Part shown: piece by piece, positions 1 to 7,833 of the stretch
How positions within the stretch are numbered: the stretch's first letter is position 1
Layout of the letters: every line of letters starts with the position of its first letter
NCBI GenBank assembly: GCA_052390415.1
Contig: JBQTGY010000041.1
Coordinates: 1 to 64,000, forward strand
Origin: JANNWF01 sp052390415
Lineage (GTDB): Bacteria; Pseudomonadota; Gammaproteobacteria; Xanthomonadales; Xanthomonadaceae
Length of the DNA stretch: 64,000 nt
Reading direction: 5' to 3'
Notes under the pieces: model-generated
The model's database searches: none
What the model was told of the DNA's origin: nothing
Seen by the model: the letters and a program-made list of their open reading frames with translations, nothing else
Program-made: the position numbers and the translations under genes

Positions 1-387
1 CAGCCGTTCGCGCTGATGCGGCCCGAGGGTGGGCGTGCGGTCCCAGCGCACCCCGTCCGGGAACACCGATTTCAGTCCGACCAAACCTACCCAATAGGCA
101 CGTATCGCGAGGTGGGCAACGAAACCGCAGGCAAGCACATACGCAATCGCGACCAGCATCGGCACCGCCATCGAAACGGCGATCAGAATGCCGAACGGCA
201 ACTGGTTGTAGACCGCCTCCAGACGCTCGAGCAACCACGGCGGCAAACTCAACAACGCAAACAGCGTGAGGCCGGAGATGAGCAACTCCAACTCGTCAGT
301 ACGCTCGCGCAGGCGCTCGAAGCTGATGCGACCGGCGTCGCCATTTGTGCTGGCCGGGGTCGGCTGCGGGTCGTCGACAGTGCTCAT
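1..387 (-). CDS. Inner-membrane protein, partial at left edge
   Basis: Reading the minus strand from an ATG at 387 gives 129 codons open to the window edge, so the C-terminus is missing. The N-terminal ~30 residues are polar and charged (ISFERLRERTDELELL). Two hydrophobic stretches follow, at about residues 35-53 and 65-95, and after them a basic segment (VRWDRTPTLGPHQRERL). That is the layout of an inner-membrane protein with a cytoplasmic N-terminal helix. I do not recognise the family and assign no function. It lies downstream of, and on the same strand as, the two-component genes, about 230 bases away, so co-transcription is possible but unproven. Confidence 0.6.
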   Translation of the reverse strand, partial: MSTVDDPQPTPASTNGDAGRISFERLRERTDELELLISGLTLFALLSLPPWLLERLEAVYNQLPFGILIAVSMAVPMLVAIAYVLACGFVAHLAIRAYWVGLVGLKSVFPDGVRWDRTPTLGPHQRERL

Positions 388-614
388 GCGCGCTGGAATT
401 GGCTCGGCGATTGACAAGCTGGCGAAGATAAATCAATCGTCGCTGGGCTGGCGAATTCTTGCGGCGACACTGCTCAACGCGGAGCGGGAAAACTGGCGCG
501 CGCGCAACCCACCGAGAGGCGAGGGTTCAAGTTCCAGATCACCGCCGTGGGCTTCCAGCAGATCCTGGACGATGGCCAATCCAAGCCCCGAGCCGGGCAC
601 GCGCTCGTCCCGCT

Positions 615-1925
615 TCAGTCTGCTTGGCCAGCTACAGTCTTCATCGGCATCGGATCGACCAGCCTGTTCGCAGCAATCCGCAGCACCGCATGGAAGCCAC
701 TGGCGAGCTGTTCCAGCTGCAGCGTCGCATCGAAGGACGTGGCCAAGCGGTCGACGATGGCGAGACCGAGACCACTGCCGCCGCTGGCATGCGAGCCTTG
801 TCGGAAGGGTTGACGGGCGGCTTCCACGCTGAGTTCGCCGAAGCCGCTGCCACTGTCGATGATGCTCAACTCAAGGCCAGCCTGAGTGCGTTCGGCGCGC
901 ACCGCGAACGGTGGCGCGCCGTGTCGCTCGGCGTTCTGGACCAGATTCTCGATTGCCCGGCGCAGAGCGATGGGTGGGGCGCGCAAGTGAATGTCAGGAT
1001 CGATGTCGCGCGTCCACTGCTCGGCTTGCGCGCCAAGCACACGCTCGATCAATTCGGCGAGTGGGATTACTTCCGACGGCTCTTGACGACCGGCGCGTGC
1101 CAACTCCAGTGCCGCGCCGATCATCCGATCCATTTCGGCGACGTCGGCCTGGATGGTGGCGACGTGTGGATGCTCGGGCAGCAGTTGGGCAGCCAAGGCA
1201 ATGCGCATCAGTGGCGTGCGCAGGTCGTGGGATATGCCGGCCAAGGTTTGCTCGCGCACTTGCGCCTGTTCGCGCAGGCGGTTGATTGCATCGGCGAGAG
1301 TGTCGGCGAGGGCGCGCAGCTCGTGCGGCGCGTGACGGCCAAGGTCAGGCAGCGCAGCACCCGCGGCCAGTGCCGGCAGTGCATCGCTGAGCCGTCGCAG
1401 CGGCCGACTCAACCAGCGCGCCAGCCAGACGGCGGCAAGCAGCAGGGTGACGCCGCCGATCACCGCAACCCACAGCCCGACTTGGGCAATTGGCCGCCGC
1501 GCTGATTCAAAACGCAGCCCGAAAGGCATCTGCGTTGGCTCGGCACTGGGCAGCCATAACGCGATCTCGCCATCGGGAAGACTGACCAGTTCGACCGGGC
1601 GTTGCAGGCGCTGGCGCAGACGGTCGCGCAAGGCGGCCGGAAATGGCCGCAAGGAACCCACCGGTCGACTGCCGACGGGCAGCACCGGAAATACTCCGGC
1701 ATCGACCAGCATCGGTGACAGGCTGGGCACATCGCGCGGTTGCAGCGTCAGTTCGCGGCTGGCGGAATCGGCCAGCACCATCAACGAGCGCGCCATCTGC
1801 TCGGCGCTGGGTTGCAGCGCGAGGGTGCTGCTGAGAAAGGCCGCCAGCACCAGCATCGCCAGCAGCAGGGCACTGCTGAAAGCCAACAATTGTCCGGTGA
1901 AGCTGCGCGGCAGCAGACGGATCAT
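615..1925 (-). CDS. Sensor histidine kinase (EnvZ/CpxA-like)
   Basis: A 436-residue membrane histidine kinase, partner of the response regulator immediately upstream. Transmembrane segments lie at about residues 12-34 and 150-170 with a ~115-residue periplasmic sensor between them. A HAMP linker (WLARWLSRPLRRLSDAL) follows, then the H-box GISHDLRTPLMRI with phospho-acceptor His233, an N-box (NLVQNAERHG), G1 (DSGSGFG) and G2 (GGSGLGLAIV). The ATG at 1925 is chosen. A GTG at 1937 would overlap the regulator's stop by 4 bases and is a real alternative adding four residues; neither has a strong ribosome-binding site. The sensed signal is unknown; the divergent Spy-like gene hints at envelope stress. 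Confidence 0.9.
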   Translation of the reverse strand: MIRLLPRSFTGQLLAFSSALLLAMLVLAAFLSSTLALQPSAEQMARSLMVLADSASRELTLQPRDVPSLSPMLVDAGVFPVLPVGSRPVGSLRPFPAALRDRLRQRLQRPVELVSLPDGEIALWLPSAEPTQMPFGLRFESARRPIAQVGLWVAVIGGVTLLLAAVWLARWLSRPLRRLSDALPALAAGAALPDLGRHAPHELRALADTLADAINRLREQAQVREQTLAGISHDLRTPLMRIALAAQLLPEHPHVATIQADVAEMDRMIGAALELARAGRQEPSEVIPLAELIERVLGAQAEQWTRDIDPDIHLRAPPIALRRAIENLVQNAERHGAPPFAVRAERTQAGLELSIIDSGSGFGELSVEAARQPFRQGSHASGGSGLGLAIVDRLATSFDATLQLEQLASGFHAVLRIAANRLVDPMPMKTVAGQAD

Positions 1926-1933
1926 GCGCAGGC

Positions 1934-2656
1934 TCACGCGCGGTCTGGCACGAATACGTAACCGACACCCCACACCGTTTGCAGGTAACGCGGCGTATGC
2001 GGGTCGGGTTCGATCATTCTCCGCAGCTTGGACACGCTGACGTCGAGGCTGCGCTCGAACGGCTCGTGCGCACGGCCGTGTACGAGGCTGGCGAGGCGGT
2101 CGCGAGACAGCGGTACGCGTGGATGGCGGACGAACACGGCCAGCAAAGCGAATTCGCCGCTGGTCAGGCGCAGCCGGCGACTGTCGCGGGTCAGGATTCT
2201 CGCTTGCAGGTCGAGGGCGCAATCACCGAACACCACCAGCCCCGCGTCTGCTTGAGGTGCCGCACTGGGCAACGCGCGATGGCGACGCAACACCGCCCGC
2301 ACCCGCGCCAGCAGTTCGCGCGGATTGCAGGGTTTGGGCAGATAGTCGTCCGCACCCAGTTCCAAACCCACGATGCGGTCGATCTCATCACCCTTGGCGG
2401 TGAGCATCACGATGGGAGTCTGCACGCCCTCTCCGCGCAGGCGCCGGCACAGGTTGAGGCCATCCTCGCCGGGCAACATCAGGTCGAGCACGATCAGGTC
2501 GAAATGGCCGCGATTCAATGCCGCAGCGAGCTGACGGCCGTCGGCCGCTTCGGTTATCTCGAAGCCTTCGCCGCGCAGGTATTCGGCCAACAGCTGGCGC
2601 AGCCGCTGGTCGTCGTCAACCAACAGCAGCGACTCGCGACGGGGTGTGCTCTCCAT
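1934..2656 (-). CDS. OmpR-family response regulator
   Basis: A 240-residue two-component response regulator. The receiver domain (residues ~9-120) has the acidic pocket LVDDD, phospho-acceptor Asp58 in LIVLDLMLPG and the conserved Lys in LPKPCNPREL. The C-terminal winged helix (~140-238) ends with the OmpR signature RYLQTVWGVGYVFVPD. It is transcribed first, directly upstream of its kinase, with the two genes touching or overlapping depending on the kinase start. The divergent neighbour is a Spy/CpxP-like periplasmic gene, the arrangement seen for cpxRA and cpxP, so that gene is a plausible target. Confidence 0.93.
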   Translation of the reverse strand: MESTPRRESLLLVDDDQRLRQLLAEYLRGEGFEITEAADGRQLAAALNRGHFDLIVLDLMLPGEDGLNLCRRLRGEGVQTPIVMLTAKGDEIDRIVGLELGADDYLPKPCNPRELLARVRAVLRRHRALPSAAPQADAGLVVFGDCALDLQARILTRDSRRLRLTSGEFALLAVFVRHPRVPLSRDRLASLVHGRAHEPFERSLDVSVSKLRRMIEPDPHTPRYLQTVWGVGYVFVPDRA

Positions 2657-2765
2657 CGCTGACGACTCGGCGGGTGGACGGCTAATGGTGGTTTCCTCAG
2701 CAGCGGCAAGCAGCGTTTCACGCTACCTGTCCACCGACCTCGCAACAAGCCGCGAAACACCGAAT

Positions 2766-2803
2766 ATGTAAGCAGATGTTGCTGAAGTGGCCCGCGCTTA
2801 CAT
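2766..2803. promoter_or_regulatory. Candidate operator: 8-bp inverted repeat in divergent promoter region
   Basis: ATGTAAGC at 2766-2773 is repeated in inverse as GCTTACAT at 2796-2803, centres 30 bp (about three helical turns) apart. It lies in the 234-bp spacer between the response regulator and the divergent Spy-like gene. It could be a regulator binding site; OmpR-family proteins more often use direct repeats, so this is tentative. Confidence 0.3.
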
Positions 2804-2890
2804 CCATTGACGCACTGCTACGGAAGTCAGCGCTGACGGTCCCTACTCTGCTTGCACCGGCAGACCTGCCGCTTCCAGCGAGGCCACACA

Positions 2891-3337
2891 ATGAAACGGA
2901 TCATCCTGCGCGCCGTGATGCTCGGCGTCGTGCTCAGCTTCAACCCGGTGCCAGTCGAAGCCGGACCACTGCGCAGCATGCAACCGCCCAGCGCGGCAGA
3001 GCTCAATCTCAGCCCTGCGCAACAGATCGAATGGGAAGCGCTGCAAACCGATGCGCGCAGCTTGCGTCGGCAGTTGCTGGCCGATCTGGAAACCAGCCTG
3101 CCCGAGCTTGAAGCCGCCTTGGCGGAGCCGGATGCCGATCTCGGCCTGCTCAGCCAACACGTGCAAAGCCAGGTGCTGTTCGCGCTGTGGCAATCGCAAT
3201 CGATCCGTCAGCGCCGGCTGGCCTTCTACGAATCGTTGGCGCCCGACCAACAAGCCTTGGTACGCGCCTGGTTGGTCGACGTGGTGCGTGGCATCGAGCG
3301 CCTCATCGCCGCGGCGCGCGTGTTGCAAGCGTCTTGA
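2891..3337 (+). CDS. Spy/CpxP-like periplasmic protein
   Basis: A 148-residue exported protein. The ATG at 2891 follows AGCGAGG and begins a signal peptide (MKRIILRAVMLGVVLSF, cleavage near VEAG). The mature part is all helical and rich in Gln, Arg and Leu, with an LSPAQQIEWEALQTDARSLR segment and a later RRLAFYESLAPDQQALVRAW segment. These resemble the paired LTxxQ-type helices of the Spy/CpxP/periplasmic metal-sensor group, which act as ATP-independent chaperones or as accessory sensors of two-component systems. The position divergent from an OmpR-like regulator and kinase fits such a role. The family call rests on pattern only; no metal-ligand cluster is evident. Confidence 0.6.
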   Translation: MKRIILRAVMLGVVLSFNPVPVEAGPLRSMQPPSAAELNLSPAQQIEWEALQTDARSLRRQLLADLETSLPELEAALAEPDADLGLLSQHVQSQVLFALWQSQSIRQRRLAFYESLAPDQQALVRAWLVDVVRGIERLIAAARVLQAS

Positions 3338-3412
3338 GCGAGCCGAATCCATCGCATTCATCAACCCACCGCGTTTCATCCAACGTCAATCCACACACTC
3401 AGGAACCACCGC

Positions 3413-4018
3413 ATGAACATTTCCAAGTCAGTATTTGCCATCACCACCGCGGCATTTCTGCTGATCGCCAGCAGTAGTGTCGACGCCCAAGGTCGGGCCA
3501 AACTCAAAGGTGGAAAAAAGAACGCCGACGGTGGCGTCACCGCGGTACAGGGCAGCGCGGCTGCAGGTGCCAATGGCGGCGTAGCGACGCGCGGGCGAGT
3601 CACCCAGACCGACGGCCAAGGCAATGCCACCACCACCAGCGGTGCCGCGGTCCGTGGACCAAATGGTGGAATTGGTGGTCGTGCCGGCCAGACCACAGCC
3701 AATGCTGACGGCAGCGTCAATCATCAGTCCGGCGCCGCCGTCAGCACAGCGGCTGGCAGCGGTTCAACCACTGGCGGATTCAGCCGCGGTGCCGACGGTT
3801 CGGTGGCGGGTGGGCGCAGTACCAGTGCCACGGGTGCCGCAGGTGGTCGCTTCAATTCCGACACCAGTTATGCCACTGGCCAAGGCGCGCAACACAACAC
3901 ATCGGCCACGGGTGCCGCAGGCAACACTTACCAGGGTCAGACCAGCGCCCAGCAAGGGCAGGGCGTCACTCACACACGCACCTGCACGGATTCGCAGGGC
4001 GAAACCTTCGAGTGCTGA
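3413..4018 (+). CDS. Low-complexity Gly/Ala/Ser/Thr-rich secreted protein
   Basis: A 201-residue protein after an AGGAA ribosome-binding site. The signal peptide MNISKSVFAITTAAFLLIAS is cleaved near VDAQ. The mature chain is almost all Gly, Ala, Ser, Thr, Asn and Gln with irregular short repeats (SATGAAGGRF / SATGAAGNTY; VQGSAAAGANGGVATRG / TSGAAVRGPNGGIGGRAG). It ends in a short cysteine-containing tail (RTCTDSQGETFEC), suggesting one disulphide. Such composition suits a flexible surface or matrix protein; no enzymatic motif is present. It follows the Spy-like gene by 75 bases and may be co-transcribed. Confidence 0.75.
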   Translation: MNISKSVFAITTAAFLLIASSSVDAQGRAKLKGGKKNADGGVTAVQGSAAAGANGGVATRGRVTQTDGQGNATTTSGAAVRGPNGGIGGRAGQTTANADGSVNHQSGAAVSTAAGSGSTTGGFSRGADGSVAGGRSTSATGAAGGRFNSDTSYATGQGAQHNTSATGAAGNTYQGQTSAQQGQGVTHTRTCTDSQGETFEC

Positions 4019-4061
4019 GTCCTTCCCGTTGCGGATGAGGTGAGTCAAAGCATGCAGAGTG

Positions 4062-4094
4062 CGGCGCGATCAACCAGGGTCGCGCCGAGGTTTT
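4062..4094 (+). terminator. Probable rho-independent terminator
   Basis: An 8-bp stem CGGCGCGA/TCGCGCCG (4062-4069 and 4080-4087) with a 10-base loop is followed by GAGGTTTT. It sits between the low-complexity secreted gene and amt, so it probably ends the former's transcript. The T-run is short. Confidence 0.5.
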
Positions 4095-4141
4095 GCTTCG
4101 CTGGTCGCATGCAGATAGGATCGAGCTACTTAACGGAGCCG

Positions 4142-5467
4142 ATGCCCATGCGAGCGCTTTTTGCGGCTGTGTTGATGATCGCCCTGCCGGGTCTGGCGAT
4201 GGCAAGTGAAGGCGCAGGTGTGGTGTCAGGCGCGCAGGCCTGGTTGCTGGTCAGTGCCGCCTTGGTGTTCGTGATGCAGGGCGGATTTCTGGCACTGGAA
4301 GCGGGCCTTGTGCGCTCGCAAGGTGCGCCGGTCACGGCGATGAAAAACGTCGTCGACTGGGCCGTCGCCACTCTCATCTGGCTGGTGTTCGGCTACGGCC
4401 TGGCCTTCGGCCTGACGTCGGGTGGCTGGGTCGGCAGCGGATTCCTGATGGGAGCAGGCATCGAGGATTCACCCGGCGGCTGGGCCTACTTCCTGTTCCA
4501 ACTCGGATTTGTGGGTGCGGCGGTCACCATCGTTTCTGGCGCGATGGCCGAGCGCGTCGGCTTCCACACCTACGTGATGTGCACCGTCATCAATGCGGCC
4601 CTGTTGTTTCCGTTTGTCGCGCATTGGGTGTGGGGTTCGAGCCAGCACGTGCAGGACACGCTGCTTGGCGGGCACGGCTTTCTCGATTTCGCGGGCGCGA
4701 CGGTGGTGCATTCGTTGGGCGGCTGGATCGCCCTGGTCGCCGTGTGGGCGATCGGGCCGCGAATCGGTCGCTTCGATGCCGACGGCAAGCCCTTGCCGAT
4801 GAAGCCCTACAGCCTGCCGCTGGCCGCACTCGGTGTGATCCTGCTGTGGTTCGGCTGGTGGGGATTCAACGGCGGCAGCGCGGTGGGTAGCGATTCGGTC
4901 GGGCTGATTCTGATCAACACGCATCTCGCCGGTGCTGCCGGCTGTCTGGTGGCCTGGATGCACGGTCGCTGGCAGACGCCAGATCGCGACGTCGAACTGA
5001 AGTTGATCGGTGGGGCCTTGGCAGGTCTGGTCGCGGTGACCGCCTGCGCCAATATCGTCAGCCCCGGCAGCGCCATCGTGATCGGCGTGCTCGCAGGTTT
5101 GGTCCACAACCTGATCTACGAGTGGATGCTGCGCGCCCGTCTCGATGACGCAGTCGGTGCAGTGCCCGTGCATTTGGGCGGTGGTGTGTTGGGTACCTTG
5201 TGTGTGGCCCTGTTCGGAAAAGCCGAGCTGCTGCCGCACACGCGCTGGGAGCAACTCGGCGTGCAGTTCCTGGGGGTGGTCGTCGTCGGTGTGTTTGCCG
5301 TGGTGGTGACCACCGGCCTGTTGCTGCTGTTGAAGCGGACGATTGGTTTGCGGGTGTCACCGCGCGAGGAGATGTTGGGTGCCAGCCTGAATCGCCTGCC
5401 GCCCGAAGCGCCACGCAAGGAAGTACTCGACGAGGCCGCGCTGCGTCGAATGATGGGAGGTGAATAG
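4142..5467 (+). CDS. amt: Ammonium transporter (Amt family)
   Basis: A 441-residue inner-membrane ammonium channel. An ACGGAG ribosome-binding site precedes the ATG at 4142. A cleavable signal sequence (MRALFAAVLMIALPGLAMA) is followed by eleven predicted membrane helices. Family marks include the early LEAGLVRSQ segment, FPFVAHWVWG, VVHSLGGWIALV and WFGWWGFNGGS, which carry pore aromatic and His positions. The C-terminal cytoplasmic tail (SPREEMLGASLNRLPPEAP) would be the P-II docking site. No glnK is adjacent; instead a 71-residue gene of unknown function starts 3 bases after the stop. Confidence 0.95.
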   Translation: MPMRALFAAVLMIALPGLAMASEGAGVVSGAQAWLLVSAALVFVMQGGFLALEAGLVRSQGAPVTAMKNVVDWAVATLIWLVFGYGLAFGLTSGGWVGSGFLMGAGIEDSPGGWAYFLFQLGFVGAAVTIVSGAMAERVGFHTYVMCTVINAALLFPFVAHWVWGSSQHVQDTLLGGHGFLDFAGATVVHSLGGWIALVAVWAIGPRIGRFDADGKPLPMKPYSLPLAALGVILLWFGWWGFNGGSAVGSDSVGLILINTHLAGAAGCLVAWMHGRWQTPDRDVELKLIGGALAGLVAVTACANIVSPGSAIVIGVLAGLVHNLIYEWMLRARLDDAVGAVPVHLGGGVLGTLCVALFGKAELLPHTRWEQLGVQFLGVVVVGVFAVVVTTGLLLLLKRTIGLRVSPREEMLGASLNRLPPEAPRKEVLDEAALRRMMGGE

Positions 5468-5469
5468 CC

Positions 5470-5685
5470 ATGGCGCGTCTGACCAGCGTTACCGTGCAAG
5501 GCAGCTTCGGCTACAACTACTTGACCCCGGCCGAGTTCGTGAAACTCGGTCTGTCCGAACGCATCCAGTTGATCATGAGTCAGAAGGTCGAATTTCTCGA
5601 CGAAAACGGCAACAGCATTCCTTCGTTTGAAGCGGTGGATCAATTGCCGCGGCCGGTAGGGATGGATATGCCGAGGGCGAGGTAA
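5470..5685 (+). CDS. Small conserved-looking protein coupled to amt
   Basis: A 71-residue soluble protein whose ATG lies 3 bases past the amt stop, so the two are almost certainly co-translated. It reads as a compact alpha/beta fold (LTSVTVQGSFGYNYLTPAEF, then LSERIQLIMSQKVEFLDENG). There is no signal peptide, no membrane segment and no P-II T-loop, so it is not GlnK. The C-terminus is Pro/Arg-rich and probably disordered. I do not recognise the family. Its position suggests a link to ammonium transport or nitrogen status, but that is inference from synteny alone. Confidence 0.75.
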   Translation: MARLTSVTVQGSFGYNYLTPAEFVKLGLSERIQLIMSQKVEFLDENGNSIPSFEAVDQLPRPVGMDMPRAR

Positions 5686-5771
5686 TCAGAGATTGATTGG
5701 CAAACAACTGACGCCATCAACCATTGAGCATGCAGCGTTGCCAGCAAGCGTCATCCAGCAAGGCATGAGCC

Positions 5772-6713
5772 TCACACCCACCAATAGCGGATGAAGTGAA
5801 AGAACACCGGCGCGGCGAAGCAGACCGAGTCCAGCCGGTCGAGCACGCCGCCGTGGCCTTCAATCGTGTGGCCCCAGTCTTTCACCCCGCGGTCGCGTTT
5901 GATCGCCGACATCACCAGGCCACCCAAAAAACCCATCAGGTTGATGACCAGCGCCAACAGCGCGGCCTGCCAGGGCGTGAAGGGCGTGATCCACCAAAGC
6001 GCCGCACCCAGCGCGGTGGCGGACGCGACGCCACCGACGAAGCCCTCGACTGTCTTTGATGGCGACAGTTGCGGCGCGATCAGATGACGGCCGGCGAGCT
6101 TGCCCCAGACGTATTGAAGTACGTCCGAGGACTGCACCACGATCACCAGAAAGGCGATCAGCAGCAGATTGCGGCCCTCATAACCAGGGATATCCAGGTT
6201 GATCAGCGCCGGCACGTGCGAGATGCAGAACACACAGATCATCAGCCCCCACTGCACCTTGGCGGTGCGCTCCAGAAAACGCGTGGTGTCGCCGCCCAGC
6301 GCCGACATGATCGGCAGGAACAGGAACGCATAAACCGGAATCAGCAAGGTGACCATGCCGTACCAGTCGACGTAGACCAGCCAATACTGAAATGGCAGCG
6401 CGACGTAGAACGCCAACAGCAGGGCGTAGTAGTCGCCGTGACGCGTGGGTGTGAGGGTGATGAACTCGCGCAACGCGAGTAGCGAGACCAGGCCAAACAT
6501 CACGATCACGCCGACGCGGCCAAACGCAAAGGCGAGCCCGACCAGCGCCGCCATCACCCACCAGGCGCGGATGCGTGACACCAGATTGTCGATCACCGGA
6601 CTGCTGCGCCCACGCAGGCGCCAACGCATGACTTCGGCGATGAGTGTGGCCAACAGCAGGACGGCTGCGATGCCGCCAAACAGGGTCAAGGTGGTGTCAG
6701 CAATCGAGGTCAT
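5772..6713 (-). CDS. Phosphatidate cytidylyltransferase (YnbB/CdsA-like)
   Basis: A 313-residue polytopic enzyme of the CDP-diglyceride synthase family, which makes CDP-diacylglycerol from CTP and phosphatidic acid. The family signature lies near the C-terminus: SAIKRDRGVKDWG followed by GHGGVLDRLDS, preceded by SPSKTVEGFVGG. One signature position usually Pro/Gly is Glu here. The chosen ATG at 6713 overlaps the upstream acyltransferase stop (ATGA). As last gene of a ynb-like operon it matches E. coli YnbB and probably supplies activated lipid to the CDP-alcohol phosphotransferase encoded first in the operon, separately from the housekeeping CdsA. Confidence 0.88.
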   Translation of the reverse strand: MTSIADTTLTLFGGIAAVLLLATLIAEVMRWRLRGRSSPVIDNLVSRIRAWWVMAALVGLAFAFGRVGVIVMFGLVSLLALREFITLTPTRHGDYYALLLAFYVALPFQYWLVYVDWYGMVTLLIPVYAFLFLPIMSALGGDTTRFLERTAKVQWGLMICVFCISHVPALINLDIPGYEGRNLLLIAFLVIVVQSSDVLQYVWGKLAGRHLIAPQLSPSKTVEGFVGGVASATALGAALWWITPFTPWQAALLALVINLMGFLGGLVMSAIKRDRGVKDWGHTIEGHGGVLDRLDSVCFAAPVFFHFIRYWWV

Positions 6714-7357
6714 GGTTTGGCCTGCACGCGTGCCGCCGAGTCGGCAGGCGCGAGAGCCAACAGCGCATCGCGGGCGCGATCGAGAAAGGCGCTCTTGTCT
6801 TCGTCGGCCAAGCGCTGCAGAGGCGCACCGAAACTGGCGGTGCACAGCAACGGCAACGGTAACCACGCGCCCTTGGGCATCACGCGGGAAAGGTTGTCCA
6901 GCCAGACCGGTACAAATTCGAGTTCAGGCCGCTGGCAGGCCAGGTGATAGATACCGCTCTTGAACGGCAGCAGACCCTCGCCCGGATTGCGTGTGCCTTC
7001 CGGAAAAATTATCAGCGAACTGCCGCCATCGACCGCGGCACACAGAGTCTGGATGGGATCTTGAGTCCGTTTCTCGCGTTCGCGCTCGATCAATACGCCG
7101 TTGAACACCGAATGGATCAGATAACGCCTCAGCGCATCACCACGCCAATAGTCTGCCGCTGCCACCGGCCTGACCTGATGGCGCAGTGCGGATGGCAGGG
7201 CCGACCAGATCAACACAAAATCGCCGTGGCTGGCGTGGTTACCGAAGTAGACCCGACGCTCGGCCGAGGGCTCGCAGCCCAACCACAGCGCGCGTGCGCT
7301 GGTGAGCAGGCGGATACCTCCACTGAATGCCCGCGCGAGCAGATCGCTGATCATCAT
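6710..7357 (-). CDS. 1-acyl-glycerol-phosphate acyltransferase (PlsC-like)
   Basis: A 215-residue acyltransferase of the PlsC superfamily. The catalytic HX4D motif is NHASHGDF and the substrate-binding block is FPEGTRNPGEGLLPFKSGIY. It probably acylates a lysophospholipid or similar acceptor. The start is ATG at 7357, overlapping the stop of the preceding gene by 4 bases; a second ATG follows at once. It is absent from the E. coli ynbABCD set as I know it, and here lies between the YnbD-like and YnbB-like genes, extending the pathway by an acylation step. Confidence 0.87.
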   Translation of the reverse strand: MMISDLLARAFSGGIRLLTSARALWLGCEPSAERRVYFGNHASHGDFVLIWSALPSALRHQVRPVAAADYWRGDALRRYLIHSVFNGVLIEREREKRTQDPIQTLCAAVDGGSSLIIFPEGTRNPGEGLLPFKSGIYHLACQRPELEFVPVWLDNLSRVMPKGAWLPLPLLCTASFGAPLQRLADEDKSAFLDRARDALLALAPADSAARVQAKP

Positions 7358-7833
7358 CCAGGTCCCAGCAGCAGCGTGCTTCGCAACGCCAGCAGCAAAG
7401 CGGCCGCCAGTGCTGCGACTTGCAGCAGCAGCGCGAGCATCTGCCGATGCCACCACTCCCGCGCGCCGGCGAGTCGTCGCGGCCAGTCGGCGGCGGGCTT
7501 TTCTGGCTTGACCAAACCTTGTGACCGCAAGGCGTGGTCGAGTTCGGCGGTGGCGGCTGCGAGGTCGTCTCCGCTTGCTTGGGCGGCGCGCGCCAGCTCA
7601 TGCAGCAAGCGCGCATCGAGATCGACGCGGAGCGCATGGTAAGTCTGCACCACGCCGAACAGCAGGCTGAGCAGCACCAAGGCCAAGGTGGCAGTGGCGA
7701 CCGACGACAAGCCGGTAGCCATCAGCAGCAACCAGCTCGCTGCCAGCGCCGTCGCCAACAGTGACAGCGCATTCAGCGAACGCCCTTGGCGCAGCAGGGA
7801 TGCCGTCAGATGCAAGGCCATGGGCGTGCTCAT
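7354..7833 (-). CDS. Small membrane protein of the ynb-like operon
   Basis: A 159-residue protein. Hydrophobic segments at about residues 19-62 (LNALSLLATALAASWLLLMA, then TATLALVLLSLLFGV) and 134-157 flank a soluble helical region of ~70 residues (LDARLLHELARAAQASGDDL). The family is not recognised. It starts with an ATG overlapping the YnbD-like stop by 4 bases and ends overlapping the acyltransferase start. Such tight coupling suggests a structural or scaffolding part in the same lipid pathway. Confidence 0.8.
   Translation of the reverse strand: MSTPMALHLTASLLRQGRSLNALSLLATALAASWLLLMATGLSSVATATLALVLLSLLFGVVQTYHALRVDLDARLLHELARAAQASGDDLAAATAELDHALRSQGLVKPEKPAADWPRRLAGAREWWHRQMLALLLQVAALAAALLLALRSTLLLGPG

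Noticed and set aside
459..1505. 348-codon plus-strand frame over the histidine kinase
   Set aside because: The opposite strand encodes all the kinase boxes; this frame has none and no ribosome-binding site.
4088..4141. Sigma-54 promoter for amt
   Set aside because: TGGTCGCATGC has TGG and TGC only about 7 bases apart, not the spacing needed for -24/-12 elements.
5470..5685. GlnK/P-II protein after amt
   Set aside because: The protein is too short (71 residues) and has no T-loop or P-II signature.
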